From Enterococcus caccae ATCC BAA-1240 (GTDB taxonomy: Bacteria; Bacillota; Bacilli; Lactobacillales; Enterococcaceae): DNA of 64,000 nucleotides. The stretch lies in NCBI RefSeq assembly GCF_000407145.1, contig NZ_KE136474.1, forward strand, positions 434,001-498,000, written 5' to 3'. Position 1 is the stretch's first letter, and the number at the start of each line of letters is the position of its first letter. Positions 35,352 to 45,265 of this stretch are shown here, piece by piece. The position numbers were made by a program, and so were the translations under genes. The notes below the pieces were generated by a model. That model was not told the origin of the DNA. It saw only the letters and a program-made list of their open reading frames with translations, and searched no databases.

Positions 35352-35576
35352 ATGAAAGATTATTTGTGGATTTATATATTGGGAGGTATTGCCTCTGCGT
35401 CGTTGATTTTTTTTCTGGTAACTCTTTCCAGAGATGTATTTTTAGCCAGAAAACTAAAGAAAAAGAAATTTGATTTAGCGGTTAATTTTAGCCTATTAGT
35501 CGTGTCTATTGCAAGTCTAGGATTGATTATTTATTTATTTGTTCTACTAAAAGACCAAATCAAACTGATTGGCTAG
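35352..35576 (+). CDS. Small two-helix membrane protein
   Basis: 74 residues with two membrane segments (about 6-26 and 44-66) separated by a basic loop (RKLKKKKFD). TAGGAG lies 7 nt before the ATG, 9 bp after the preceding gene. Function unknown; it is part of the WxL operon. Confidence 0.6.
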   Translation: MKDYLWIYILGGIASASLIFFLVTLSRDVFLARKLKKKKFDLAVNFSLLVVSIASLGLIIYLFVLLKDQIKLIG

Positions 35577-35665
35577 ATTATTGCAAAAAGTATTATCCTG
35601 TGAACAATTTATAACAATAACTGTTACCAATTTTATTTACGTTAAATAAGAAGGGTGATTAAATT

Positions 35666-36358
35666 TTGAAAAAGATACTATTTACAACATTACTTGCATC
35701 ATCAGCACTATTAATTTTTGCAAAACCTGCGAATGCAGAAGAAGTCGGAAATGAGCAAACAGATTTGGGGATTCGTTTTGATACAGACGGACCGAATAAA
35801 CCTGGACAAGGACCATTCAAAGATAACTTGGCATTAGTATGGACACCATCTAAATTTGATTTTGGTCGTCAAGCAGCAACAGCGAATATTGCTACATACA
35901 GCAATACTGTAGCCGGAGATCAATATATTGTCGTGAATGATGACAGACAAGAAGCGGAAACTAGTGGTTGGAAAGTGACGGCTAAATTGTCTAAATTAGT
36001 TTCTAGCGACAGCTCAGCTACAGAATTGCCATCAAAACTAACATTTACTTTAGGTGATGCACAATCGTACGGTATTGGTGAAGTTGATCCAGATACAAAT
36101 GACTTTTTACCAAATCCAATCGAAGGAAACTTAGGAAAACTTGCTGATTCTAACAATATCACTGTTAGTAAAAGTGTGACATTAGAAGCTGGTAATACAA
36201 CTTCAACAAATATCATTGCTAAAACAAAAGCGGATGCTGTTAAAGGCGGTTTTGCTACAAAATTATCAGATACTAAATTAACTGTTACTAAAGGTACGGG
36301 AGCTGCCGGTAAAGCATTCAACGCTAGCGTAAACTGGAGTCTTGACAACACATACTAA
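35666..36358 (+). CDS. WxL-domain surface protein
   Basis: A 230-residue protein starting at TTG 35666, 8 nt after AAGGGTG. Signal peptide ~1-24 (KPANA). The WxL domain covers most of the mature protein: LVWTPSKFDFG, then SGWKVTAKLS and the closing ASVNWSLDNTY, with the two W-x-L/V motifs that mediate non-covalent binding to peptidoglycan. It is probably the main structural subunit carried by the DUF916/DUF3324 proteins on either side. Confidence 0.92.
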   Translation: MKKILFTTLLASSALLIFAKPANAEEVGNEQTDLGIRFDTDGPNKPGQGPFKDNLALVWTPSKFDFGRQAATANIATYSNTVAGDQYIVVNDDRQEAETSGWKVTAKLSKLVSSDSSATELPSKLTFTLGDAQSYGIGEVDPDTNDFLPNPIEGNLGKLADSNNITVSKSVTLEAGNTTSTNIIAKTKADAVKGGFATKLSDTKLTVTKGTGAAGKAFNASVNWSLDNTY

Positions 36359-36493
36359 GAAATAACTTGGTTGTGTGTTGCTACAAATAAGTAAGTAAAG
36401 TTGGTTGACGGTTATTGTTATAAGTTGTTCACAGAATGAATAGGCACTAAATAAAATCAAGTATTTATTTTACAAGGAAAGAGGGATCAGTAG

Positions 36494-37519
36494 ATGAAAA
36501 AGCAGAGTATCAGCATATTATTGGTATTGTTTTGCCTAGCATTATTTTTTGATCCCATTAAAGGTTTGGCTAAACAAGATTCAACGAATTTGATTGGTGG
36601 ATTATCGTATGAAGTTTTATACCCAGAGAATCAGAAAAATAAGAACCTAGGCTACTTTGATCTCCAAATGAAAACGGGTCAAGAACAAAAAGTTTCCCTC
36701 AAATTATACAATTCATTACCAAAAAAGTTAACCGTGGAAGTTCGGCTAAATACTGCAAAAACCAACAGTATTGGGAAAGTTGAATATGGACCAAACGAGC
36801 TAAAAGAAGATGCGTCTTTGATAAATGAGTTTATCAACATTGTCAAAGGGCCAAAAAAAGTAGTGATTCCTTCTAGAGGGAATTCTCAAGTCGACTTAGT
36901 GATTTCTTTACCCAAAGATACACCACAAGGCTTGATAGCAGGTGGCATTCAATTACAACCGGTAGCAGATAGCCAAGCGAAGGAGCAAAGTAAAAAAGAT
37001 GTCGTAGTAAATGAATTTGCTTTTTTAGTCGGGATGTTACTAAGAGTTGGTGCTACTGACAGCATAAAACCTGAGCTAAAACTAAACAAAACATACATAG
37101 CATTTAAAGAGAGTAAAAGCCATTTTTTTGTCAATATTTCCAATATCCGTCCTGTCTATGTTGAAGGCATGGAGGTAGTCATTCAAGTAAGAAAAGCCAA
37201 TAAACAGAAAGTGTTGTTTGAGTACCAAAAAAAGGGGATGAGAATGGCACCGAATTCGATGATCGATCTTCCTGTTGATTTAGCAGATAAGGGGATAACC
37301 GCAGGGGATTATTCGGCTCAGATCGATGTTACATCAAAAACTGGCGGCAAATGGTCTTGGACAGAAGATTTTAATGTCAATGCGTTAGAAGCAAATGGCC
37401 TTAATAAGCAACTGGTAGAAAATAAAACAGGTAATAAAGTGATTTTTTTAGTGTGTTTTTTGATTTTATGTGTGGGTGTACTTGTCTTTATTTTGAGTTA
37501 TAAAGCAATAAAACGTTAA
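36494..37519 (+). CDS. WxL-interacting surface protein (DUF916/DUF3324), second copy
   Basis: A 341-residue protein behind AAGGAAAGAGGG. Signal peptide ~1-26. DUF916-like N-half (GGLSYEVLYPENQKNKNLGYF...GQEQKVSLKL), DUF3324-like second half (FFVNISNIRPVYVEGMEV...MRMAPNSMIDLPV) and a C-terminal membrane helix (~315-335) with a short KAIKR tail. It differs from the 33919 product in its much shorter tail. It comes after the WxL gene in the same operon. Confidence 0.9.
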   Translation: MKKQSISILLVLFCLALFFDPIKGLAKQDSTNLIGGLSYEVLYPENQKNKNLGYFDLQMKTGQEQKVSLKLYNSLPKKLTVEVRLNTAKTNSIGKVEYGPNELKEDASLINEFINIVKGPKKVVIPSRGNSQVDLVISLPKDTPQGLIAGGIQLQPVADSQAKEQSKKDVVVNEFAFLVGMLLRVGATDSIKPELKLNKTYIAFKESKSHFFVNISNIRPVYVEGMEVVIQVRKANKQKVLFEYQKKGMRMAPNSMIDLPVDLADKGITAGDYSAQIDVTSKTGGKWSWTEDFNVNALEANGLNKQLVENKTGNKVIFLVCFLILCVGVLVFILSYKAIKR

Positions 37520-37770
37520 AGAATGAAACCTAGAAATAGGAAGTAATAGTTTGTTAAAAACGAAAGAACGAAAAGGGAACAGTTCAAAATAAACAATAGT
37601 GCATCAATCCTAACACTCTTCTTGAGTATCGCCTTAAATAAGCAAGCAAAATACTCCAATTAACGATCTGGTTCGAGCAGTTGAACTAAATAGGTGATAG
37701 CGATACAAAGGAGGTGTTGCGATAAGTGTGTATTTGAAAGATGATCAAAATAATAAAGAAAGGAGAAAAA

Positions 37771-40605
37771 ATGAGTAAATTAAAGAAGAAAACTATTTCA
37801 AGTATTGTAGGAATAGCTTTAGTAATAGTATGCATATGTAGTATTATTTTAAAAAAAGCAACACCTATATCAGCATCCCAAGATAACAAGGTTGAACAAA
37901 GCGTTTATTCTTCTGTTGAGGAAGCAAGTTTAAAAGAAAACAACGACTTATTTGTTAAAAGTCAAAATACTAGAACAACTATATTACTACGAAACTATAG
38001 TCAATTTACAACTGTAAATCCCGACGGAACTATTGCTGAACCTGATAAAGTTTCAGAGAGTTTTGGTACTGCTCTTAAAGGGACCGCAAGTAAAGTTTAT
38101 CATAATGGTAAACTTGTAACCGGTGGATTTGCGTACAGTGGTGTGGTCAAAGTAACTGATTCAGGAAGAGATAGTACTGGTAGGAGCTTCGACACCTATT
38201 TCATATTAGGTGAAAATTGCAGTTTTGATTTGTCAGAGTTAAAATTAGCAACAAGTTTGACTGCGTTAGCAACTTTGACTATAGAGTATAAATATTCTGA
38301 TGGATTGCCGGTAGTTGGGAATATTTTAATGAATTTCAATTTTTCAACAGCTACGTATTTTGAATTAAATGAGAATAATTTGTTCGGAGTATTAGGTGAT
38401 ACTAATGCTAAAACTTACGGTATCCTTGATCATGATGCGCCATCTGGAAGAGTTAAAATTAGGCCAGGAGAAGGGATTACAGCTGGAGCAACATCTGTAA
38501 CCTCAATAATAACAAATAATAAAGTGGAAAATATGACCTTTTGGAATTCCCATAGTAACGGGAGCCTTTCTTTTCTAAATTGGACTGGAGTTGAAATCAA
38601 ACCGAAACAAATGGCAGGAAACATAGAAGGGCATCAAAATGAGTTTAGTACAGATAAAAAAAAGTTATTTACAGGAAGACAAATGGTTTCAAAATCACCA
38701 TGGAACAAGTTATATGACGCATTTTTTTTTGAAATACTAGCTAATGATAATTTACTACTAAACCCAGATGACATAAAAATTTATTCGGTTATTGATAGTA
38801 ATAGAGAAGATATTACTACAAAATTTTATAAAGAAAAAAACAATGATACTGGAAATATCATTTTATATCCATTAAATAATGATGAGTCATTGTATAACAA
38901 ATTAATTGAGTTTGAGGTATATGGTAGTTTAGATATGAACAAAATACAACAATGGTGGCCGCTAGTAGATACAAATAATAACTTAAATTTGAGTACAAAT
39001 TTTTCAATTCAGGTTAATTATGATGGGATTTCAAAAAAATTCTCAAGTAACACGGATGAAATGTCTTTCAAAAATATTAAATTCTCTAAAATGAAAATCA
39101 TTGCTGAGCCAGAAGTCTTTAATGTCTATCCAGATTATACTGAATATCTTAAATCTAATTATAAGTTGAGTAAGATACCTACAGTGAATGATCACGGAAC
39201 AGTTCATATTACCTACCCAAATGGTAACAAAATTACAACACCGTTTACCCCGAATGGTCCAAATGAATTTGATAGTCAATTAACAATTCCAAGAACTGAA
39301 TTGCCAGAGCAATTGAATGAAGAGCCTGGAACAATCAAGGACTATGATACTTCTTTATTGGCGATTAATGAAACTGAGCCCTATAATGGTTTGACATCAG
39401 AGGATTATGCCGTGAAAATCAAGGTGTATAATCTTGGCGCAAAACCGATTCCGCAAATCATCAAAAAAGGCACGACTTTCACTAAAAAAGCTTCTGAAGT
39501 GATTCAGGATGTGGTTATCTTACCTGGACATACTGCCTCATACGAATATGAAGGTGACATGCCGGATACGTCAATCACTTGTTTAACCAGTGTGATGGTA
39601 CGAATGACCGATGCAAATCAACCAGACAAGACAACGTTGGTCAAAGTGCCAGTCGAAGTGATTGATGAAACACCACCATCTAGAGGGCTTTATATTGCAG
39701 CGAATGATTTCATCAGTAGACCAGAACCGTTTCAAAATCTGACTGAAAATAAAATCAATAAACAGATTCTTAAACAATCTGAAGCAGTTGCTTGGGATGT
39801 AGCAACAGGTTCCAGTAAGGATATCACGCTTTCAGTTGAGTCGACAACATTACCTTTAAATCCTGAACATGGAATTTATAAGGCAACGTTACAAGCAGTC
39901 AGAGGAACAGAGACAGTCAAGAAAATGATCACGATAGATATTCAAAGTAATCAAAAAGTGAACGTGGAGTTCGTCGATGAAACAGGAGAAGCGTTACATG
40001 ATAAAATTACTTTCGATAAAATTATCGGGACAACGATTGATTTAACGGAAGAAACAGAAGTTCAAAAAGTACTTGAATCGATTCAGGCTAAAAACTATCA
40101 ATTAGTTAAAAAACCAGACAATGAAACGAAGATACCTGTAACAAGAGAAGAAAGTACGGTTCAATATCAATTTAAAGGAATGCTATTTGTACAATCTTCG
40201 CCAAACTTTTTGAATTTCGGCCGTAAGACTTTAGGGATCCCGTTTATAAAAGTCGAAAAAGCGAAATACGACAAATCATTGATTGTTTGGGATAATCGTA
40301 AAAACGGCGGTGCTTGGAATTTAACGGCGACGTTAAAGAAACCATTGACTAGTCAAGAAGATCCAAGCAAAATTCTACCTGCGGCTATTCGTTACAAGGT
40401 AAGTGATACAGAAACAGTTATTTTATCTGAGAATACAACACAGCCAATAGCGAAGAGAACACATGAAACCAAAGGGCAATATAACGTAAGTAATGAGTGG
40501 GATAAAAACGAATCTGGCTTGTTGTTAGAAGTTCCGTCTGGAGAAGTATTACAAGCAGGTGGCTATCGAGCAACGATTTTATGGCAAGTTGAACAAGCAC
40601 CGTAG
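37771..40605 (+). CDS. Large WxL-domain protein with MucBP-like module
   Basis: About 944 residues from ATG 37771 (MSKLKKKTISSIVG), 5 nt after AAAGGAG; an in-frame ATG at 37741 lacks such a site. Signal peptide ~1-36. There is a long N-terminal region (~40-440) of adhesin type without clear family, beta-rich repeats in the middle, and a MucBP-like part (VNVEFVDETGEALHDKI...VQYQFKG). The C-terminal WxL domain has LIVWDNRKNGGAWNLTATL and the final YRATILWQVE. It probably binds the wall through WxL and an external ligand through its N-terminus. Last gene of the operon; a terminator follows. Confidence 0.82.
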   Translation: MSKLKKKTISSIVGIALVIVCICSIILKKATPISASQDNKVEQSVYSSVEEASLKENNDLFVKSQNTRTTILLRNYSQFTTVNPDGTIAEPDKVSESFGTALKGTASKVYHNGKLVTGGFAYSGVVKVTDSGRDSTGRSFDTYFILGENCSFDLSELKLATSLTALATLTIEYKYSDGLPVVGNILMNFNFSTATYFELNENNLFGVLGDTNAKTYGILDHDAPSGRVKIRPGEGITAGATSVTSIITNNKVENMTFWNSHSNGSLSFLNWTGVEIKPKQMAGNIEGHQNEFSTDKKKLFTGRQMVSKSPWNKLYDAFFFEILANDNLLLNPDDIKIYSVIDSNREDITTKFYKEKNNDTGNIILYPLNNDESLYNKLIEFEVYGSLDMNKIQQWWPLVDTNNNLNLSTNFSIQVNYDGISKKFSSNTDEMSFKNIKFSKMKIIAEPEVFNVYPDYTEYLKSNYKLSKIPTVNDHGTVHITYPNGNKITTPFTPNGPNEFDSQLTIPRTELPEQLNEEPGTIKDYDTSLLAINETEPYNGLTSEDYAVKIKVYNLGAKPIPQIIKKGTTFTKKASEVIQDVVILPGHTASYEYEGDMPDTSITCLTSVMVRMTDANQPDKTTLVKVPVEVIDETPPSRGLYIAANDFISRPEPFQNLTENKINKQILKQSEAVAWDVATGSSKDITLSVESTTLPLNPEHGIYKATLQAVRGTETVKKMITIDIQSNQKVNVEFVDETGEALHDKITFDKIIGTTIDLTEETEVQKVLESIQAKNYQLVKKPDNETKIPVTREESTVQYQFKGMLFVQSSPNFLNFGRKTLGIPFIKVEKAKYDKSLIVWDNRKNGGAWNLTATLKKPLTSQEDPSKILPAAIRYKVSDTETVILSENTTQPIAKRTHETKGQYNVSNEWDKNESGLLLEVPSGEVLQAGGYRATILWQVEQAP

Positions 40606-40614
40606 TGGATAAAT

Positions 40615-40660
40615 AAAAAAGTTTCACCCATCGTGTATTCTTTTGGGTGAAACTTTTTTT
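40615..40660. terminator. Terminator of the WxL operon
   Basis: AAAAAAGTTTCACCCA pairs with TGGGTGAAACTTTTTT (40644-40659) around a 13-nt loop. Confidence 0.9.
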
Positions 40661-41192
40661 GTTCAATTCATTTAGCAAATTACTACGCGCAGTATGAAGA
40701 AATGAAATAAAGAATTATTCCAATACTATTGGATTTTTAGGAATTGACAATAGAAGAAACTTAAATACTAGATATCCCAAAAACAGTCAAATCTGACACA
40801 AGCATGTTGAGTTAGAATTATCTTAAATATATACTTCCTAAACAAAGTTTTTTTTAGAAAAAAAGACATAATACTCAATTATTCGCTAATCTGCTTATCT
40901 AGAACCTACGATAAACGTATATGTAAAAACGTCCACAGAACATCATCAAAACGATCTTTATTTCTAATTTTATCCCCATATACAATAAAAAACAGATGAA
41001 TTAATACGTACCATATATTGGTGGGATCCAGCTTTTTGTTATATTAATTATAAAAAATTACCCACAATATTTTTTAGAAAAAATGTTATAATCTTTTTAA
41101 ATGAATGATTATTTTTTGTGAAGCGATAGGAATGTTGTATATAACCGGTTCTTTTTTTTGTTACACTAAAGGAAGTGACAGGAGGACAGAGG
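40661..41192. other. AT-rich intergenic region before the GNAT gene
   Basis: About 530 bp without a supportable gene or repeat. A short T-run at 41145-41160 follows GTATATAACCGGTTC, with no clear stem. AGGAGG (41180-41185) at the right end belongs to the next gene. Confidence 0.5.
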
Positions 41193-41900
41193 ATGAAAAT
41201 AGAGACAGAGTATAATTTATACAATCAACCGATTAGTTATCAAGTAGACAACTGGTCTACAAGAGAGTATCCAGCTAAAGTATTGCTAGAAGGAACATAT
41301 TGTCTATTAGAAAAATTAGATTCAACTAAGCATTTTGAAGACTTATATCAAGTTTATGGACCAGAAAGTGATCCTAAGAATTGGACGTATTTACCAATGA
41401 ATGCTTTTGGAAATAAAATAGAGTTTGCTGAATACTTAGAGTCTGTTAGTAGCTCACAAGACCCATTTCATTATGCAATTGTTGACAAAACTAACGGGAA
41501 GGCATTAGGCACATTAGCATTAATGCGTATAAATACGGAACAGGGGTCAGTGGAAGTTGGGTTTGTAATTTATTCCGATCAGTTGAAGAAAACTCGAATA
41601 GCTACAGAAGCACAGTATCTTTTAGCTTGCTATGCATTGGATGAATTAGGCTATCGACGGTATGAATGGAAATGCGATGCATTAAATGAACCTTCTAGAA
41701 AAGCGGCGTTACGTTTAGGTTTCGTATTTGAAGGGATTTTTCGAAATGCTTTAGTTTATAAAGGGCGTAATAGAGATACCGCATGGTTTTCTATTATTGA
41801 GAGCGAGTGGCCAAAGATAAAAACTCGGATGGAATCATGGCTGTCGAGAGATAATTTTACCATTGATGGCGAGCAAAAAAAGCGTTTAAATGAATTATAA
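41193..41900 (+). CDS. GNAT acetyltransferase (RimJ/RimL-like)
   Basis: A 235-residue protein from ATG 41193, 7 nt after AGGAGG. The acetyltransferase core spans ~80-215: HYAIVDKTNGKALGTLALMRI, VEVGFVIYSDQLKKTRIATEA, YRRYEWKCDALNEPSRKAALRLGFVFEGIFRNALVYKGRNRDTAWFSI. This is the pattern of RimJ/RimL-type enzymes that transfer acetyl from acetyl-CoA to protein or small-molecule amines. Substrate unknown. It is followed 36 bp later by an M24-like gene, perhaps in one operon. Confidence 0.88.
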   Translation: MKIETEYNLYNQPISYQVDNWSTREYPAKVLLEGTYCLLEKLDSTKHFEDLYQVYGPESDPKNWTYLPMNAFGNKIEFAEYLESVSSSQDPFHYAIVDKTNGKALGTLALMRINTEQGSVEVGFVIYSDQLKKTRIATEAQYLLACYALDELGYRRYEWKCDALNEPSRKAALRLGFVFEGIFRNALVYKGRNRDTAWFSIIESEWPKIKTRMESWLSRDNFTIDGEQKKRLNEL

Positions 41901-41936
41901 ATACAAACATATGTTGTTTGAAAGGGCGGTCACGAA

Positions 41937-43331
41937 ATGAAAAAATCTGAAATTCAATTAGTTCAAGTCGCTAAACCAATGACTTTTACAGATGTTGCAC
42001 CAACTTTTTTAACGGATGACACGATGCGTGAAAGAAAGCAAAAAGTCTTGGAAAATATGAAGTCAGAAGAGTACGATGCGTTAGTGGTTTATGCAGATAA
42101 AGAACATGGCGGGAACTTTGAATATTTAACTGGCTTTATTCCTCGTTTTGAAGAAGGATTATTGGTGTTGGATATTTCAGGAGAATGTACACTGATTCTA
42201 GGTAATGAGAACTTGAAGATGGCGAAGGTTGCTCGAATTGAGAACCAGTTGATTCATAGCCCATTATTCTCTTTACCAAATCAACCGATGGATAATGAAG
42301 CAAGGTTAGAACGCATTTTTGAAAAAATAGGTTTGTCTGACAAAGATAAAATCGGGGTAGTGGGTTGGAAAATGTTTACAACAGCCGAATCAGACAACGA
42401 GTCTTATTTTGATTTGCCTTATTTTATTATCCAAGCGCTTTTAACAAGTAAAAAGGAACAAGCTGTGCTTAAAAATGCGGCACATTTATTTATCCGCAGT
42501 GATAAAGGTGCTCGTACGACAAATAATGCAAATGAAATTGCCCATTATGAATATGGTGCAAATTTGTCTTCTAGTTGTATGTTAAAAGCTATGGATGCTG
42601 TTGAAGTAGGTGTAACTGAAGCTGTATTAGGCAACGAACTGACTGCTGAAGGACAAACCAACACCGTGGTGACAATTGCTGCTACTGGACAGCGTTTTGA
42701 ATACGGCAATGTATATCCAACCCATAAACAAGTGAAATTAGGTGATCCACTGTCCTTAACGACGGCATATAAAGGAGGGCTATCTAGCCGCACGGGTTTT
42801 GTGATAGAAAATGAGAATCAACTTCCTGAAAATCAACAAGATTATTTAGAAAGAGTCGCTAAACCTTATTACCAAGCCATTACAAAGTGGTTGGAAACGA
42901 TAAAAATTGGAATGGCAGGAAAAGAACTGTATCAAACAATCGAAACTGTTTTTCCCCAAGCTGATTATCACTGGCACTTAAATCCTGGACACTTAGTATC
43001 AGATGAAGAATGGATGTCTTCACCGATTTATGCAGGATCTGAGGAAACGTTGAAAAGCGGGATGATTTTGCAAATTGATATTATCCCATCTGTGGCAGGA
43101 TATACAGGGGTAAGCGCTGAGGAATGTGTAGCGTTGGCTGACGTAACGTTACAAAAACAGTTAAAAGAGGATTATCCTGAGCTATGGCAACGAATTAGCT
43201 CAAGGAAACGTTATCTCAAAGATGTATTGAATATCGATTTAAGTGAAGATATTATCCCTTTATCAAATACAGTGGCTTATTTAAGACCGTTTTATTTAGC
43301 GAAAAATCAGGCTTTTCGCTGGATAAAATAA
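41937..43331 (+). CDS. M24 (Xaa-Pro peptidase-like) protein, metal site apparently incomplete
   Basis: A 464-residue protein. A creatinase/prolidase-type N-terminal domain (~30-165: RERKQKVLENMKSEEYDALVVYADKE) is followed by a pita-bread-type domain. In active M24 enzymes two Asp, one His and two Glu bind metal. Here the Asp-containing strand reads GDPLSLTTAYKGGLSSRTGF, without the usual DxG...D. The His (NPGHLVSDEEW) and one Glu (AEECVAL) can be placed. It may be inactive or use a changed chemistry. It is behind AAAGGGCGG; a terminator follows. Confidence 0.75.
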   Translation: MKKSEIQLVQVAKPMTFTDVAPTFLTDDTMRERKQKVLENMKSEEYDALVVYADKEHGGNFEYLTGFIPRFEEGLLVLDISGECTLILGNENLKMAKVARIENQLIHSPLFSLPNQPMDNEARLERIFEKIGLSDKDKIGVVGWKMFTTAESDNESYFDLPYFIIQALLTSKKEQAVLKNAAHLFIRSDKGARTTNNANEIAHYEYGANLSSSCMLKAMDAVEVGVTEAVLGNELTAEGQTNTVVTIAATGQRFEYGNVYPTHKQVKLGDPLSLTTAYKGGLSSRTGFVIENENQLPENQQDYLERVAKPYYQAITKWLETIKIGMAGKELYQTIETVFPQADYHWHLNPGHLVSDEEWMSSPIYAGSEETLKSGMILQIDIIPSVAGYTGVSAEECVALADVTLQKQLKEDYPELWQRISSRKRYLKDVLNIDLSEDIIPLSNTVAYLRPFYLAKNQAFRWIK

Positions 43332-43343
43332 TACTTAAAAAAT

Positions 43344-43379
43344 AAGAAACGTCTCTTCATATTCGAAGAGGCGTTCTTT
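43344..43379. terminator. Terminator after the M24-like gene
   Basis: AAGAAACGTCTCTTC pairs with GAAGAGGCGTTCTTT with few mismatches. It can also serve the convergent kinase gene at 43417. Confidence 0.75.
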
Positions 43380-43399
43380 ATGTTATTCCCAAAAGCCAT

Positions 43400-43415
43400 T
43401 GTTACACGTGAAACA
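43400..43415. other. parS: Consensus parS site
   Basis: TGTTACACGTGAAACA matches the ParB/Spo0J consensus TGTTNCACGTGNAACA at every defined base. It is intergenic, between the M24-like gene and the end of the sugar kinase gene, about 6-7 kb from parA/parB. It should be a ParB loading site for origin segregation and condensin loading. Confidence 0.85.
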
Positions 43416-43416
43416 T

Positions 43417-44367
43417 TTACTTGATTTCTTTTAAAAGAATGTTATTTTTCAAAGATTCAACTGACTCAATAGATACATATCCCACCGCTTGTTCAAGAGC
43501 ATTACTCATCCCGCAAGCCATCCCGTAACGCAAAGTTTCTTCTATAGAAAGACCTTGGTCTATAGCGAAAGCAATGCCGCCAACTGTAGCATCTCCAGAC
43601 CCCGTCGGATTGATAATGTCGATTGGGGGAATAATAACATCGAAGATCTGCTCATTATACTTTGCCACTGCGCCATCTCCGCCACAAGAAACCAGAATAA
43701 AGGGAATTCCCTGCAATAGTGGGTGGTTTAGGTGTTCAACCACATCATTTTTACTACGAATAGGAATACCTAATAACTCTGCAAATTCGTGGATATTTGG
43801 TTTGATAAAAAATGGTTTGGTTGTCCCTTGTAGAACATATTGCAGTTGTGTACCTGAAATATCTGTTAGAATTTTTATTTCTGAACCAAGTTGTGCCTGT
43901 AATTTTTGCAAGTAATCCTGATATAATCGCTCGTTTTTCGTATTAGCTGATCCGCACAGAGCAATGATTGGGCGTTTTTTTTGTTGAGATGAGAACTCAA
44001 TGACTTTCTCTATTATTTGTTGTGCTGTTTTCTCTGTTATTTCAGGACCTAGCTCGACAATTTCAGTTTGATTTTTCTCTTGGTCCATAACGGTTACAGC
44101 ATTTCTTGATTCCCCGCTGATTGCAAGAAAGTCTGTGTTAAATGGTTCATGCTCAAGTGCAGATTGAATCAGTTCTCCATTTATCCCAGCTAAAACGCCC
44201 AGCGTAGTTACGTCACTACCTAAAATTGCTGCTGTTCTTCCTGCATTGATCCCTTTCCCCCCAACAGCCTTTACAGGGTTACTACAGCGGTTCATTTCGC
44301 CTAAGGTAAATGTATCTGTAAAATAAATAGAATCCATGGATGGATTAAGTGTCACTGTTAGAATCAT
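43417..44367 (-). CDS. PfkB-family sugar-phosphate kinase (1-phosphofructokinase/LacC-like)
   Basis: A 316-residue protein. It begins ILTVTLNPSMDSIYF and has the sugar-binding GGKGINAGRTAAILG (~37) and the catalytic/anion-hole signature INPTGSGDATVGGIAF (Asp base ~255), typical of FruK, LacC and related hexose-phosphate kinases. It probably phosphorylates the sugar phosphate delivered by the PTS encoded divergently. It lies just after the DeoR regulator on the same strand (64 bp gap), so the two are likely co-transcribed. Confidence 0.88.
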   Translation of the reverse strand: MILTVTLNPSMDSIYFTDTFTLGEMNRCSNPVKAVGGKGINAGRTAAILGSDVTTLGVLAGINGELIQSALEHEPFNTDFLAISGESRNAVTVMDQEKNQTEIVELGPEITEKTAQQIIEKVIEFSSQQKKRPIIALCGSANTKNERLYQDYLQKLQAQLGSEIKILTDISGTQLQYVLQGTTKPFFIKPNIHEFAELLGIPIRSKNDVVEHLNHPLLQGIPFILVSCGGDGAVAKYNEQIFDVIIPPIDIINPTGSGDATVGGIAFAIDQGLSIEETLRYGMACGMSNALEQAVGYVSIESVESLKNNILLKEIK

Positions 44368-44431
44368 TGTTGTTTTCTCTCCTTCAGCTACCTAGCTAAT
44401 CTGGGTTTCTGAAAGAGCATACCAAACCCAG

Positions 44432-45190
44432 TTAACTTTTTTTATTTAATAATGTGCCATAAGATTGATAAAAATTAAGTGTCTGTTCGTCAATTTGATC
44501 ATCGGTGATTACATAGTCTAAATCAGACAGCTTATAAAAAGTATAAACATCGCTCACATTGAATTTTGTACTATCTGCTACAACGATTTTTTTCTTAGCA
44601 TTTTTAAAAGCAGCCCGTTGGACGCCGCCTTCTAAATAGTTTGAGGTAGTCACATTATTGTTGTAGATGCCATTTGTTGCAGCAAAAGCAATATCGATAT
44701 TGATTGTTTCAAATGTTTTCTCCGCATGTTCCCCGATAAATTCTTCCGTAATAGGTGTAAAATCCCCTCCAGTCAACAAAATTCGATAGTCCGTGTGTTC
44801 AATCACATAATTGAATGCCAACAGGCTATTTGTAACAATCATCAAATTTTGTTTTTTGATAAAAGGTAGCGCGTATAGAATAGTCGTTCCTGCGCCAACA
44901 AAAACAACTTGATGATCCTGGATCAAAGAATTCATGATTTTTCCGATATATTCTTTTTGCTCAATATGGAGGTTGATTTTTTCATGAGTGGCCAATTCCT
45001 TATTTTTTCGATCGATTTTTTGTGCACCACCATATAGACGAACGAGTTGGTTCGAGTCACTCAATTCGTTGATATCTCGGCGAATCGTCATTTCAGAAAC
45101 ATTCAGCTCCTCAGCGATATCGGATACTGTCATAAACGTATTTTTTTCCAGTAATTCTAAAATATGCGCATGGCGCTCTCTTTTTAACAT
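44432..45190 (-). CDS. DeoR-family transcriptional regulator
   Basis: A 252-residue protein. N-terminal DeoR helix-turn-helix (RERHAHILELLEKNTFMTVSDIAEELNVSEMTIRRDINELSD, ~3-45) and a C-terminal sugar-phosphate sensor domain (VFVGAGTTILYALPFI; LTGGDFTPITEEFIG; VVADSTKFNVSDVYTF). It probably represses the divergent PTS operon until a phosphorylated intermediate binds. The 200-bp gap before it carries 20-bp spaced direct repeats that are good operator candidates. Confidence 0.92.
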   Translation of the reverse strand: MLKRERHAHILELLEKNTFMTVSDIAEELNVSEMTIRRDINELSDSNQLVRLYGGAQKIDRKNKELATHEKINLHIEQKEYIGKIMNSLIQDHQVVFVGAGTTILYALPFIKKQNLMIVTNSLLAFNYVIEHTDYRILLTGGDFTPITEEFIGEHAEKTFETINIDIAFAATNGIYNNNVTTSNYLEGGVQRAAFKNAKKKIVVADSTKFNVSDVYTFYKLSDLDYVITDDQIDEQTLNFYQSYGTLLNKKS

Positions 45191-45265
45191 AAGTATGTTC
45201 CCCTTTTTGTTCGAAAATGTTTATCTATTACATTTTAAACGTAAAACGAACAAAAAACAATCAAA

